8,817 bases of DNA from Thermoplasmata archaeon (GCA_021819605.1 JAKAQT010000064.1:1-8817); one strand, 5' to 3'. Positions 1 through 6,478 are shown, counted from the stretch's first letter. A program made the numbers and translations. The notes: a model not told the origin generated them from the sequence alone.

Positions 1-82
1 TGTCATCTACTATACCAAGCTTTCGGGCTCTCTCAATTGCACTCTGCGCCATTCCCTTTGGAACCTTCAGGTGGTCAATCAT
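1..82 (-). CDS. 5' end of an unidentified gene downstream of hel308, possibly a Trm5/TYW2-like tRNA methyltransferase (partial)
   Basis: An open reading frame starts at the ATG complementary to 80-82 and runs out of the window at base 1, giving 27 codons. The start overlaps the hel308 stop as ATGA, a typical translational-coupling junction, so both genes probably share one transcript. The visible protein begins MIDHLKVPKGMAQSAIERAR and continues KLGIVDD. The pattern LKVPK, then a helix, then a 'LGIVDD' turn is reminiscent of the N-terminal D1 region of archaeal Trm5/TYW2-type tRNA m1G37 and wyosine methyltransferases. That is only a resemblance over 27 residues, with no catalytic motif in view. 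The gene is almost certainly real because of the coupled start and unbroken frame; its function is a guess. Confidence 0.6.
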   Translation of the reverse strand, partial: MIDHLKVPKGMAQSAIERARKLGIVDD

Positions 83-2154
83 GCTTTTCTCCTTGAGATT
101 ATGGACTGAGCGTGGGCAATTGTATCCGAGGCAAGCTTATCCGAGAAGCCTACTATTTTAGAGATGGCTTCCACGGAGGCGCCTGCGACCTGATCCAGAG
201 ATTTAAAGCCAGCATTGTACAGCCTGCGGCCACGGACTCTGCCTATGTTTGGGATTGCGGTGATCTCCCAGATCTCCTCCCTGATCCCTTCAGTAATCCT
301 CACATTCAGGATCTCGAAATAACGCCTCTTTTCCGGCAGATACAGGGAAGCGAGCCTTGCAAGGCTGTATGAGATCCACTGTGCGCTGCTGACCTTCGCC
401 TGTACGTCGCCTGGGCCTATATTGTATTTCTCCTCAATCCTCTCCATGGAGGATTCGCCGATCCAGTCCAAAAGGACCATTGCCGTCTTGATCCTTCCTG
501 CATAGTCTTCCGAAAACTGTGAAACGTCAATCTCATTCTTCCTGATGAAGTACTCAATCTCTTCAAGATCATCAGACCGTGCAATGAGTGGCATCACCTC
601 CGGAGCAAGGCAGATGTTCACCATTGACCTGACATCGTCAATTTCACCGGAATCAAGATACTTTTTCAGGATCACTGCGGACACTGGATCAATATACAGG
701 TCACTTGCCGCCTTGCCGAGTTTGGTGGCGGAATATCTCCCTTCCTTCTCCGTTACGAAGCCGTTGTTAACAAGGAAGGACAGAGTCCGGCTGAATTGCT
801 TGGAAAACTTTTCAATTTCCTGCTGCAGGCCAAGCAATGTCGTTCCATAAAAGCGGATGATGCCGTCAAGGCTGCTGCACAGGCCTGTGCTGATAAGCGC
901 CATTACATTGAACCGTATGAGGGATTCTCTGTCCAGGGAGGATTCCAGAGGCTCAGGTTTGCTATTCATGTAATCAATGGCGTGATCGTATGCATTCTCC
1001 GTGGAAGCGTAAATAAGGCCATAGCCCACGGTGTCGTATCTTGGCCTTCCTGCCCTGCCCAGCATCTGGTGCACCTCGGTTGATGAGATATATCCTACCA
1101 TCCCGTCGGAGAACCGGGTAATATCCCTGATAATCACTGTTCTTGCCGGAAGGTTGACGCCTGCAGCCAGGGTTGGCGTTGCAACCAGAACCTTCACCTT
1201 CCCTTCCTTGAAGAAGCCTTCTATGGAACTCCTCTGGCTGTTTGAAAGGCCTGCATGATGAAAGCATACCCCGAGCGGCAGCATTCTAGTTAGCAGATCC
1301 TCATAGCGGTCGCTTTCCGCAGGCATGTAAGAGATTTCTGGTTCTCCCACAATTTTCCTGTCAATGGAAAGCGATATCTTCTTTGCAAGATCCTCAGATC
1401 GTTTCCGTGAATTTACAAATATGAGAAGCTGCCCTCCCTGTGAAATGAAGTACTCGCATATTTTTACAATCTCGTCTTTCCCATGGAATTCAACGGTTTC
1501 ACCGTCAAGATATTCTATGTTCCTCCCCTTGATTATGCCACCCCTGAGCGGAACCGGCCTGAAATCACTGACTACGCTGGTGGAGTCAAGCCACTGCGCA
1601 ACCTGGCCTATGTTGGTTATTGTGGCAGATAATCCAAGGATTCTTGCATCCGGATTGATAAATCTCATTGCCGAAAGGAATGTTTCTAGCCTTGGCCCAC
1701 GGCTTTCATCACCCACCAGGTGCAGCTCGTCTGCAACAACCAGTGATATTTCAAGAAGTGCGGACGGATCGTGGTGAAAGAGGGAATCTGCTTTCTCTGA
1801 TGTGCATACAATGACATCATATTTCCTTATGAAATCAGGTGACTCGTCATAATCTCCAACTGAGATTCCCACCCTGACGCCGAGGTCCCTCAGTTTCTTG
1901 AGATCATCAAATTTCTCTGAAGCTAAAGCCCTAAGAGGTACTATGTAAAGAGACCTGCGTCTCTTCTGAAATTCCCTGTATATCGCGACATAGGCGATTA
2001 AGCTTTTTCCCGAAGCAGTTGGCACAGAAACTATCACGCTGTTCCCCTCCAGGAATTTCCGAATGGCCTCTTCCTGATGGTCATAAAGCTTCAGATCTTT
2101 CCCTTCAAACATATCAAGAAACTTCTGCGGCATCCCAAGATCTGAAAGTCTCAT
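79..2154 (-). CDS. hel308: ATP-dependent DNA helicase Hel308 (Hjm)
   Basis: A 691-residue superfamily 2 Ski2-like helicase, usual length for Hel308. The family unwinds DNA 3' to 5' with a preference for forked and lagging-strand substrates and acts at stalled replication forks. Visible motifs in order: Q-motif region around D25-Q27; Walker A TASGKS 46-51; motif Ia VPLRALASE 72-80; DELH box 142-145; motif III SAT 176-178; motif IV FVNSRK 246-251; motif V VATPTLAAGVNLP 324-336; motif VI QMLGRAGR 363-370. A winged-helix and ratchet region covers about 400-620. A C-terminal helix-hairpin-helix begins around IPNIGRVRGRRLYNAGF (634-650), matching Hel308 domain 5. The start has no strong ribosome-binding site; an A/T-rich element complementary to 2179-2188 lies 25-34 nt upstream and could be a weak TATA box for a leaderless transcript. 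It is coupled by ATGA to the next gene leftward. No missing motif or frameshift is seen. Confidence 0.97.
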   Translation of the reverse strand: MRLSDLGMPQKFLDMFEGKDLKLYDHQEEAIRKFLEGNSVIVSVPTASGKSLIAYVAIYREFQKRRRSLYIVPLRALASEKFDDLKKLRDLGVRVGISVGDYDESPDFIRKYDVIVCTSEKADSLFHHDPSALLEISLVVADELHLVGDESRGPRLETFLSAMRFINPDARILGLSATITNIGQVAQWLDSTSVVSDFRPVPLRGGIIKGRNIEYLDGETVEFHGKDEIVKICEYFISQGGQLLIFVNSRKRSEDLAKKISLSIDRKIVGEPEISYMPAESDRYEDLLTRMLPLGVCFHHAGLSNSQRSSIEGFFKEGKVKVLVATPTLAAGVNLPARTVIIRDITRFSDGMVGYISSTEVHQMLGRAGRPRYDTVGYGLIYASTENAYDHAIDYMNSKPEPLESSLDRESLIRFNVMALISTGLCSSLDGIIRFYGTTLLGLQQEIEKFSKQFSRTLSFLVNNGFVTEKEGRYSATKLGKAASDLYIDPVSAVILKKYLDSGEIDDVRSMVNICLAPEVMPLIARSDDLEEIEYFIRKNEIDVSQFSEDYAGRIKTAMVLLDWIGESSMERIEEKYNIGPGDVQAKVSSAQWISYSLARLASLYLPEKRRYFEILNVRITEGIREEIWEITAIPNIGRVRGRRLYNAGFKSLDQVAGASVEAISKIVGFSDKLASDTIAHAQSIISRRKA

Positions 2155-2452
2155 TTTCTAGTCTATGACGACCTGTGGAAAAATGTTTACCTGATCCCTC
2201 CGCCAGTGCATGGCTGCAAGGAAAGCTGCTGAGCCAATTGTGGTGGAATAGAGGAATACATTTATGTGGAGAAGTTTCGATTGGGATATGAGAATTTTTG
2301 AGGCAAACTTTCCAACAACATGTCAAATATTAATCAATAAAACTTAATACTGTGGATATTCTGCCAAATTTCATAAATAAAGATGAGCATTATGACGTTT
2401 TTAAATCAGAAATATATATTAAATGCCCAAAACGTGTTTTCCCCATTGATCC
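2155..2452. other. AT-rich divergent spacer between hel308 and the 122-aa ORF
   Basis: No convincing gene is seen here. Bases next to hel308 (2155-2230) have mixed composition and hold the weak TATA-like stretch for the minus strand at 2179-2188. From about 2285 to 2440 the sequence becomes strongly AT-rich, with several TATA-like runs on both strands, for example around 2325-2345 and 2369-2380. A 70-codon minus-strand frame crosses this spacer into the hel308 start, but nothing supports its being translated. The AT-rich block fits a bidirectional promoter region. Confidence 0.6.
2395..2435 (+). promoter_or_regulatory. Probable promoter of the 122-aa ORF: TATA box flanked by a 7-bp inverted repeat
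   Basis: AAATATATATT at 2410-2420 is a good archaeal TATA element. Transcription about 25 bp downstream would begin near 2440-2446, only a few bases before the ATG at 2453, as in a leaderless gene. The element lies between ACGTTTT (2395-2401) and AAAACGT (2429-2435), a perfect 7-bp inverted repeat with a 27-bp spacer. A regulator bound to both arms would enclose the TATA box. The TATA box is clear by eye; the operator role is inferred. Confidence 0.5.
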
Positions 2453-2821
2453 ATGATGAAATTGCTCCTATTCTTTGGGCGGAAATTCCTGTTGCCCGGT
2501 CACGTGAGAACCATAAGGCGGAACTGTGCAGAAATGGAATCGCCGTTTATCCTTAAACTTAGAAAACTCACCAGAGGACAGGGAATTGCTGTCTTCCCTT
2601 TCGGACAAATTTTCGGAGATATGTTCAGTGCTTATGGCGAAAGTTGCAACATTGCCTCTGAAATGAGGCCACTGGAGTTTCAGGAGCCATTTCGGGCAAT
2701 CTTCGAAGATTTTGACGATAAATACCTGTACATCATTTACGATAGATTCGGGTGTCTTCGAATGCCGATAAGGTCCATTCATTCTGTTGAAGCTTTGAAT
2801 TCTGGTTCGCCTGAGAAATAA
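2453..2821 (+). CDS. Orphan ORF, 122 aa, function unknown
   Basis: I do not recognise this protein. The frame opens with a double ATG at 2453 and 2456, with a well-placed TATA box about 35 bp upstream. Met28 (2534) is an alternative start giving 95 residues, and the part after it looks the most protein-like: alternating hydrophobic stretches such as GIAVFPFGQIFGDMF and DDKYLYIIYDRFG, no long hydrophobic helix, and a predicted cytosolic location. Three cysteines are scattered with no zinc-binding spacing. Arginine is coded by CGG/CGA in about half of cases and isoleucine largely by ATT/ATC, whereas neighbours strongly prefer AGG/AGA and often use ATA; this suggests recent acquisition or a frame that is not truly coding. 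A 104-codon frame lies antisense but starts without a promoter. It could be a small lineage-specific protein, a remnant, or chance. Confidence 0.45.
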   Translation: MMKLLLFFGRKFLLPGHVRTIRRNCAEMESPFILKLRKLTRGQGIAVFPFGQIFGDMFSAYGESCNIASEMRPLEFQEPFRAIFEDFDDKYLYIIYDRFGCLRMPIRSIHSVEALNSGSPEK

Positions 2822-2845
2822 GTTGCCTGCATGTCTTTGCTAAAA

Positions 2846-2983
2846 ACCACTGCCACGTTCTGACATCCTGCCAGTCCAGAAGGCTGCAATTCAGGCGGTA
2901 TCAGTGGTCAACCTGCAAAGATGCCTGCCTGCTTGCAGTGAGGACATATTCCCCCCCAGCCGGTTCCCCCTGATAAGGCTGGG
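2846..2983. other. Cluster of three consecutive inverted repeats in non-coding DNA (possible structured RNA)
   Basis: Three perfect stems follow one another. ACCACTG 2846-2852 pairs with CAGTGGT 2902-2908, with CCTG 2867-2870 and CAGG 2892-2895 nested inside. CTGCAA 2913-2918 pairs with TTGCAG 2933-2938. CCCAGCC 2955-2961 pairs with GGCTGGG 2977-2983. A competing pair, GTTCCC 2963-2968 with GGGAAC 2981-2986, cannot form together with the last one. The segment is visibly richer in G+C than the AT-rich spacers around it and includes a C7 run at 2951-2957. GC-rich hairpins between genes can mark a non-coding RNA, but no known family consensus (tRNA, RNase P, SRP, C/D box) is recognised and the strand is unknown. 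The remainder, about 3036-3190, shows nothing I can interpret. Confidence 0.22.
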
Positions 2984-3224
2984 AACGAAGATCTTTTCCC
3001 CACCTCGCGTGGAAGCCATTCCGGATCGCCGGGTACATTGGAATTTTAATGCGTGACTTTCTGATTATATCTACTGGAGAAGGATAGTGCCAGAATATTA
3101 ATGCCTCTGCTATGCATCAAAGTTTAACAATTCATACACGTCTCAAGTTCTGTGGTTTTCCTGACCGGAATATTGTAGCCGGGTTTTCACAACATGCCAT
3201 TGAAATCCAGTTTCCGTCAGCCGC

Positions 3225-3255
3225 TTAATATATACTGTGAGGTCCCTCAGCTGAG
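3225..3255 (+). promoter_or_regulatory. TATA box with a 10-bp palindrome downstream: candidate regulated promoter of the arfC operon
   Basis: TTAATATATA at 3225-3234 is a strong archaeal TATA element. The perfect palindrome CTCAGCTGAG at 3246-3255 lies between it and the expected start of transcription near 3256-3260, where a bound repressor would block polymerase. A transcript from here would carry a leader of about 130 nt before arfC, long for a group whose mRNAs are commonly leaderless. Archaeal riboflavin genes are known in several lineages to be controlled by RbkR, a riboflavin kinase-regulator fusion. Whether this palindrome is such a site cannot be judged from the sequence alone. Confidence 0.4.
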
Positions 3256-3266
3256 ATCAGCCTCTT

Positions 3267-3308
3267 GTCAGCAGCCTGCACCATGACAGCACTTTGTGTG
3301 ATGCTGAC
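3267..3308 (+). repeat. 7-bp inverted repeat in the arfC leader
   Basis: GTCAGCA (3267-3273) is matched by TGCTGAC (3302-3308) across a 28-nt loop. On a transcript from the 3225 TATA box this would form the first stem-loop of the leader, beginning about 10 nt after the predicted start. Weaker competing pairs exist within it: TGTCA 3266-3270 with TGACA 3284-3288, and CAGCA 3287-3291 with TGCTG 3302-3306. The loop contains the start codon of the 16-codon mini-ORF at 3283. Confidence 0.4.
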
Positions 3309-3322
3309 CGTTAACAGATGCT

Positions 3323-3364
3323 TTGATTTATGAACATAACAGGCCTCAATAAATCAAGTTCATA
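3323..3364 (+). repeat. Overlapping inverted repeats just upstream of arfC
   Basis: TTGATTTAT (3323-3331) and ATAAATCAA (3349-3357) form a perfect 9-bp inverted repeat with a 17-nt spacer. A second pair, TATGAAC (3329-3335) with GTTCATA (3358-3364), shares bases 3329-3331 with the first, so in RNA the two stems exclude each other. As DNA, the 9-bp repeat is a plausible operator: it ends 33 bp before the arfC ATG and just before a weak TATA-like TTCATATC at 3360-3367. The core TGATTTA recurs directly at 3382-3388, touching the arfC start. Confidence 0.45.
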
Positions 3365-3389
3365 TCTTTCTTCACAATGTGTGATTTAG

Positions 3390-4043
3390 ATGGACAGGCC
3401 CAGAGTAATAATCAATGTCGCACAGAGCCTTAACGGAATGATTGCCGGTCCGGGAGGCAGGAGAGTTGCCATCTCTTCAGCACATGACCGGGAGAGAGTT
3501 CTTGAAATAAGATCAAAGGTGGATGCAGTGATTGTTGGGGCCAACACTGTTGTGAATGACAACCCTCGCCTGAACCTGCAAGATAATGCATCTAATCATA
3601 ACTCCGGCCCCATGAGGGTGGTGCTCGATGGATCACTCAAGATACCTGATAACTCACACATCCTTGATGGGACGTCCAGAACCGTTGTGTTTACCTGGAA
3701 TCTTCACAGGGAACTGAAGGGCGCAGACCTCATAAGAATGAGCAAAGACCACCTTACTGTCGATGAAATCCTTGGTAGGTTATGGTCAATGGGAATAAGA
3801 AATGTTCTTGTAGAAGGTGGAAAACAGGTGATTCATGAGTTTATTGATGCTGGTGCAGTTGACGAATTCCATATCTTTGTGGGGAATATTCTCATAGAAG
3901 GAGGAGGGATGATTCTTTTTGATCCCCCGGAGGATATTTCCGGAGTTGCCAGGGATATACGGATCATGCAGGGTGGATTACTTATAAGCCTTGATCCGCA
4001 TTCCTTAATGATAGCATGGAAAAAGAAAGCAAAGGCTATTTGA
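3390..4043 (+). CDS. arfC: 2,5-diamino-6-(ribosylamino)-4(3H)-pyrimidinone 5'-phosphate reductase (archaeal RibD reductase domain)
   Basis: A 217-residue single-domain member of the RibD C-terminal (dihydrofolate-reductase-like) family. In archaea this enzyme (EC 1.1.1.302) reduces the ribosyl side chain of the GTP-derived pyrimidine with NAD(P)H, an early step shared by riboflavin and F420/FO synthesis. Family signatures visible: AQSLNGMIA (11-19) near the N-terminus, VGANTVVNDNPRL (49-61) with the conserved T and DNP, and VLVEGG (139-144) in the cofactor-binding part. No deaminase domain is attached, as usual in archaea. An in-frame TAG directly precedes the ATG, so no upstream extension is possible. 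Its last 28 nt overlap the start of ahcY in another frame, indicating co-transcription. No other riboflavin gene is nearby. The family is clear; assigning the diamino rather than the deaminated substrate follows from archaeal homologues. Confidence 0.92.
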   Translation: MDRPRVIINVAQSLNGMIAGPGGRRVAISSAHDRERVLEIRSKVDAVIVGANTVVNDNPRLNLQDNASNHNSGPMRVVLDGSLKIPDNSHILDGTSRTVVFTWNLHRELKGADLIRMSKDHLTVDEILGRLWSMGIRNVLVEGGKQVIHEFIDAGAVDEFHIFVGNILIEGGGMILFDPPEDISGVARDIRIMQGGLLISLDPHSLMIAWKKKAKAI

Positions 4044-5251
4044 GGCTCAGCTGGGCCAGGGAAAGGATGGACGTAATGTCCGCCATCAGGAAGAGATTCA
4101 CGGAAGAAAAACCACTCAAGGGAGTGAAAATTGCGATGGCTCTTCACGTGGAGGCCAAGACTGGCGTTTTTGCACTTCTGCTTAAGGAAGGTGGGGCCAG
4201 CATAAGGATGGCTTCATGCAATCCACTCAGTTCTGATGACAGCGTTGTTGAGTCCCTGAAGGATGACTATGGAATGGAAGTTTACGCCAGAAAGGGTGAG
4301 AACGAACAGGAATATTATGAATACCTTAACAGGGCACTTGACATAAAACCACAGATCATAATCGATGATGGCGGCGATCTCACAAAGATTGTCCATACCG
4401 AACGCAAGGACCTTCAGGAGCACATAATCGGGGGAAATGAGGAAACCACCACAGGTGTGGTCAGGCTCTTTGCCATGCAGAAGCAGGGTGCACTTAAATT
4501 TCCTATGTTTGACGTTAACGATGCACAGATGAAACATCTTTTTGATAACAGGTATGGGACAGGACAGAGCACACTTGACGGCATAATGAACGCAACAAAT
4601 GTGCTCATAGCCGGTAAACGCCTTGTTGTGGCGGGCTATGGCTGGTGCGGAAGAGGCATAGCAATGAGAATGAAGGGAATGGGGGCTCTTGTCACCGTTA
4701 CCGAAATCGATCCTGTTAAGGCCGTTGAAGCTGCAATGGATGGATTTGATGTAAAGACAATGAACTCTGCAATCAGGGACGCGGACATGGTTGTGACAGC
4801 TACCGGCATGAAAAATGTCGTTTCGTATGATGATCTTCTTGTTGCGAAGAAGAACATCATACTGGCAAATTCAGGGCATTTCAACAATGAGCTGCCTGTT
4901 AATATGCTGGAGTCTAAGTCACTGTCGCGAAAACCCGTAAGGGAGAATGTTGTGAAGTACAGGCTGGAAAACGGGAATGAGGTCAATGTCATAGCTGACG
5001 GCAGGCTTGTGAATCTGGCAGCTGGCCAGGGGCATCCGGTTGAGATCATGGATATGAGTTTCGCACTTCAGGCGCTTACTGCGGAGTATCTTGCAAAACA
5101 TCATGGAGAGTTTGAGAACCGTGTTTACCCTGTGCCGAGAGAAATAGACAACGATGTTGCCAGGATAAAGCTCGATTCACTTGGGCTCAAAGTTGATAAG
5201 CTGACACCTGAACAGCTTGACTACGCGAATGAGTGGATGGAAGGAACTTAA
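4016..5251 (+). CDS. ahcY: S-adenosyl-L-homocysteine hydrolase (archaeal short form)
   Basis: Cleaves S-adenosylhomocysteine, the inhibitory product of SAM-dependent methylation, to adenosine and homocysteine (EC 3.13.2.1) using bound NAD; cytosolic. The 411-residue protein carries the expected active-site set: H44 in ALHVEAKTG, D117/D118 in IIDDGGD, E142/E143 in GGNEETTTG, K173 with D177-N178 in MKHLFDNRYG, H288 in NSGHFNNE and H340 in GQGHPVEIMD. The Rossmann NAD loop is GYGWCGRG at 207-214. It ends at TPEQLDYANEWMEGT, lacking the longer C-terminal tail of animal and most bacterial enzymes, as in archaeal and thermophile types. The start at 4016 keeps the conserved N-terminal region YLRLSWARERM, even though it overlaps arfC by 28 nt; no ribosome-binding site is evident, so coupling to arfC is likely. 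Some archaeal homologues (methanogens) act on S-inosylhomocysteine instead; that cannot be excluded by eye. Confidence 0.96.
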   Translation: MEKESKGYLRLSWARERMDVMSAIRKRFTEEKPLKGVKIAMALHVEAKTGVFALLLKEGGASIRMASCNPLSSDDSVVESLKDDYGMEVYARKGENEQEYYEYLNRALDIKPQIIIDDGGDLTKIVHTERKDLQEHIIGGNEETTTGVVRLFAMQKQGALKFPMFDVNDAQMKHLFDNRYGTGQSTLDGIMNATNVLIAGKRLVVAGYGWCGRGIAMRMKGMGALVTVTEIDPVKAVEAAMDGFDVKTMNSAIRDADMVVTATGMKNVVSYDDLLVAKKNIILANSGHFNNELPVNMLESKSLSRKPVRENVVKYRLENGNEVNVIADGRLVNLAAGQGHPVEIMDMSFALQALTAEYLAKHHGEFENRVYPVPREIDNDVARIKLDSLGLKVDKLTPEQLDYANEWMEGT

Positions 5252-5255
5252 GGTG
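5251..5255 (+). promoter_or_regulatory. Ribosome-binding site of apgM
   Basis: AGGTG begins on the last base of the ahcY stop codon and sits 5 nt before the apgM ATG at 5261. It matches the archaeal anti-Shine-Dalgarno core (GGTG). It is the clearest such site in the window, fitting an internal operon gene rather than a leaderless one, and it fixes the apgM start. Confidence 0.65.
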
Positions 5256-5260
5256 TTGCC

Positions 5261-6478
5261 ATGAAGAACATCATGCTTATTGTGCTTGATGGCCTTGGAG
5301 ACAGGCCAAACCAGATACTTTCAGGAAAAACTGCCCTTCAGGCTGCTTTCCGCCCAAACCTGAACCACCTTATTAGGGAAGGGCAGGGCGGACTGATGAC
5401 GCCCATTGCTCCGGGGATCAGGGCCGGATCGGATACATCACACCTGTCGCTTCTTGGTTATGATCCGGAGAAATTCTATTCCGGGCGCGGCCCCTTTGAG
5501 GCCATGGGCCTTGGCCTGGAAGTCAGGCCCGGGGATGTTGCTTTCAGGGCGAATTTTGGAACAACCGACAACAATGGTGTAGTGACAGACCGCAGAGCCG
5601 GGCGTTCAGCTGAAGGAACTTCTCTTCTGGCAAAATCGCTCAACATGGAGATTGACGGTGTCAGGTTCTTCGTCAGGGAAGGAGTTGAGCACAGGGCGGC
5701 CCTTGTGATGAGGAGCCAGGGACTTTCCGACAAAATAACGGATTCGGACCCACACGAAACGGGTAAACCTGTCAAAAGAGTTATGCCAGTTTCTCCTGAA
5801 GGGGAATTTACAGCAGATGTACTGAACAGGTATCTCGACGCAGCAAGGAAAATTCTCATGGATCATGAAGCCAACAAAAACCGGAGAAAAAGTGGAAAAC
5901 CAGTTGCCAATGAGCTTCTTCTGAGAGGCCCTGGAAAGGCCCCTGACCTAATGGATTTCAGTGAAATGCATGGAATGAAGGGTGCAGTGGTGGCAGGCAT
6001 TCCCATGATAACTGGAATTGGCGGCCTCCTTGGAATGCACACTCTCAAACCGCGCGGTTCAACAGGAACCCTGGACAGCGACTTCACCTCAAAGCTTCTG
6101 GCTGCGGCCGACCTAACGAAAAAGTATGATTACGTCCTGGTAAACGTGAAGGCAACCGATGTGGCAGGCCATGACGGCGATGCCATTGCAAAGAGGGATG
6201 CAATTGAACGGATTGACAGGGCAATTGGAGAAATGATGGAAAATGTTGATCAGGACCTTGTAATAGCAGTCACTGGGGACCATGCCACCCCTTGCTCTCT
6301 CAAGGATCATTCCGGAGACCCTGTTCCTGTCCTCTTCAGGTCCAGAGGGGCTCTCACGGACAGATCACAGTTCTTTGATGAGTTCTCGGCTTCAGCTGGC
6401 ATGTGGCGCATAAGAAGCATTGACGTCATGAACATAGTGAAGGAGATGGCAGACCGGTCTGAAAAGTACGGTGCATGA
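5261..6478 (+). CDS. apgM: 2,3-bisphosphoglycerate-independent phosphoglycerate mutase, archaeal type (ApgM)
   Basis: Interconverts 3- and 2-phosphoglycerate in lower glycolysis/gluconeogenesis (EC 5.4.2.12); cytosolic, metal-dependent, alkaline-phosphatase superfamily. The 405 residues match the usual ApgM length of about 400 and not the roughly 510-residue bacterial iPGM. Visible signatures: LIVLDGLGDRP (6-16) with metal ligand D10; AGSDTSHLSLLGYDP (55-69), where S60 is the likely phospho-accepting serine; YSGRGPFEA (73-81); ATDVAGHDGD (298-307) with D300/H304; TGDHATPC (338-345) with D340/H341; and H350 in DHSGDPVPV. These supply the two-metal site. It lies 9 nt after ahcY with its own AGGTG site and is probably last in the arfC-ahcY-apgM operon, since a T-tract follows. 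The pairing with ahcY has no obvious biochemical link. Confidence 0.96.
   Translation: MKNIMLIVLDGLGDRPNQILSGKTALQAAFRPNLNHLIREGQGGLMTPIAPGIRAGSDTSHLSLLGYDPEKFYSGRGPFEAMGLGLEVRPGDVAFRANFGTTDNNGVVTDRRAGRSAEGTSLLAKSLNMEIDGVRFFVREGVEHRAALVMRSQGLSDKITDSDPHETGKPVKRVMPVSPEGEFTADVLNRYLDAARKILMDHEANKNRRKSGKPVANELLLRGPGKAPDLMDFSEMHGMKGAVVAGIPMITGIGGLLGMHTLKPRGSTGTLDSDFTSKLLAAADLTKKYDYVLVNVKATDVAGHDGDAIAKRDAIERIDRAIGEMMENVDQDLVIAVTGDHATPCSLKDHSGDPVPVLFRSRGALTDRSQFFDEFSASAGMWRIRSIDVMNIVKEMADRSEKYGA

Larger units (their letters stand above)
3194..3389 (+). other. Chain of three mini-ORFs running into arfC (possible leader peptides)
   Basis: Three tiny frames are head-to-tail: 3194-3286 (30 aa), 3283-3333 (16 aa, MTALCVMLTVNRCFDL) and 3330-3389 (19 aa, MNITGLNKSSSYLSSQCVI). 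Each of the first two stops overlaps the next start as ATGA, and the last stop TAG (3387-3389) directly abuts the arfC ATG at 3390. The TATA box at 3225 lies inside the first frame, so only the second and third would be on a transcript from it. No ribosome-binding site is obvious before any of them and the peptides resemble nothing I know. Stop-start coupling into arfC is possible, but the arrangement may be chance. Confidence 0.25.

Noticed and set aside
545..1777. Several plus-strand ORFs of 75-137 codons opposite hel308
   Set aside because: They lie wholly antisense to a fully conserved helicase and reflect its codon structure.
2114..2326. 70-codon minus-strand ORF overlapping the hel308 start, rich in Cys and His
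   Set aside because: Overlaps hel308 in another frame, has no zinc-finger spacing, no ribosome-binding site and an improbable composition; taken as chance.
2468..2782. 104-codon ORF antisense to the 122-aa ORF
   Set aside because: No promoter or ribosome-binding site upstream on that strand; the plus-strand frame has a well-placed TATA box. Only one of the two can be favoured, and both may be non-coding.
2911..2960. Minus-strand stretch reading GGICPHCKQAG, like a transposase zinc-ribbon fragment
   Set aside because: Only one CxxC pair, a stop soon after, no catalytic motif and no terminal repeats or target duplication; too little to call an insertion-sequence remnant.
3049..3087. 12-codon ORF MRDFLIISTGEG
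   Set aside because: Too short, no promoter or ribosome-binding site.
3236..3389. FMN riboswitch upstream of the riboflavin gene
   Set aside because: The conserved RFN core sequences I know are absent.
2822..3389. tRNA, RNase P RNA, SRP RNA or C/D-box RNA in the long spacer
   Set aside because: No T-loop GGTTCRANTCC, no RNase P or SRP consensus and no box C/D pair found on reading both strands.
4214..6310. Minus-strand ORFs opposite ahcY and apgM
   Set aside because: Shadows of strongly conserved enzymes, with low-complexity Ser/Pro/Thr-rich translations.
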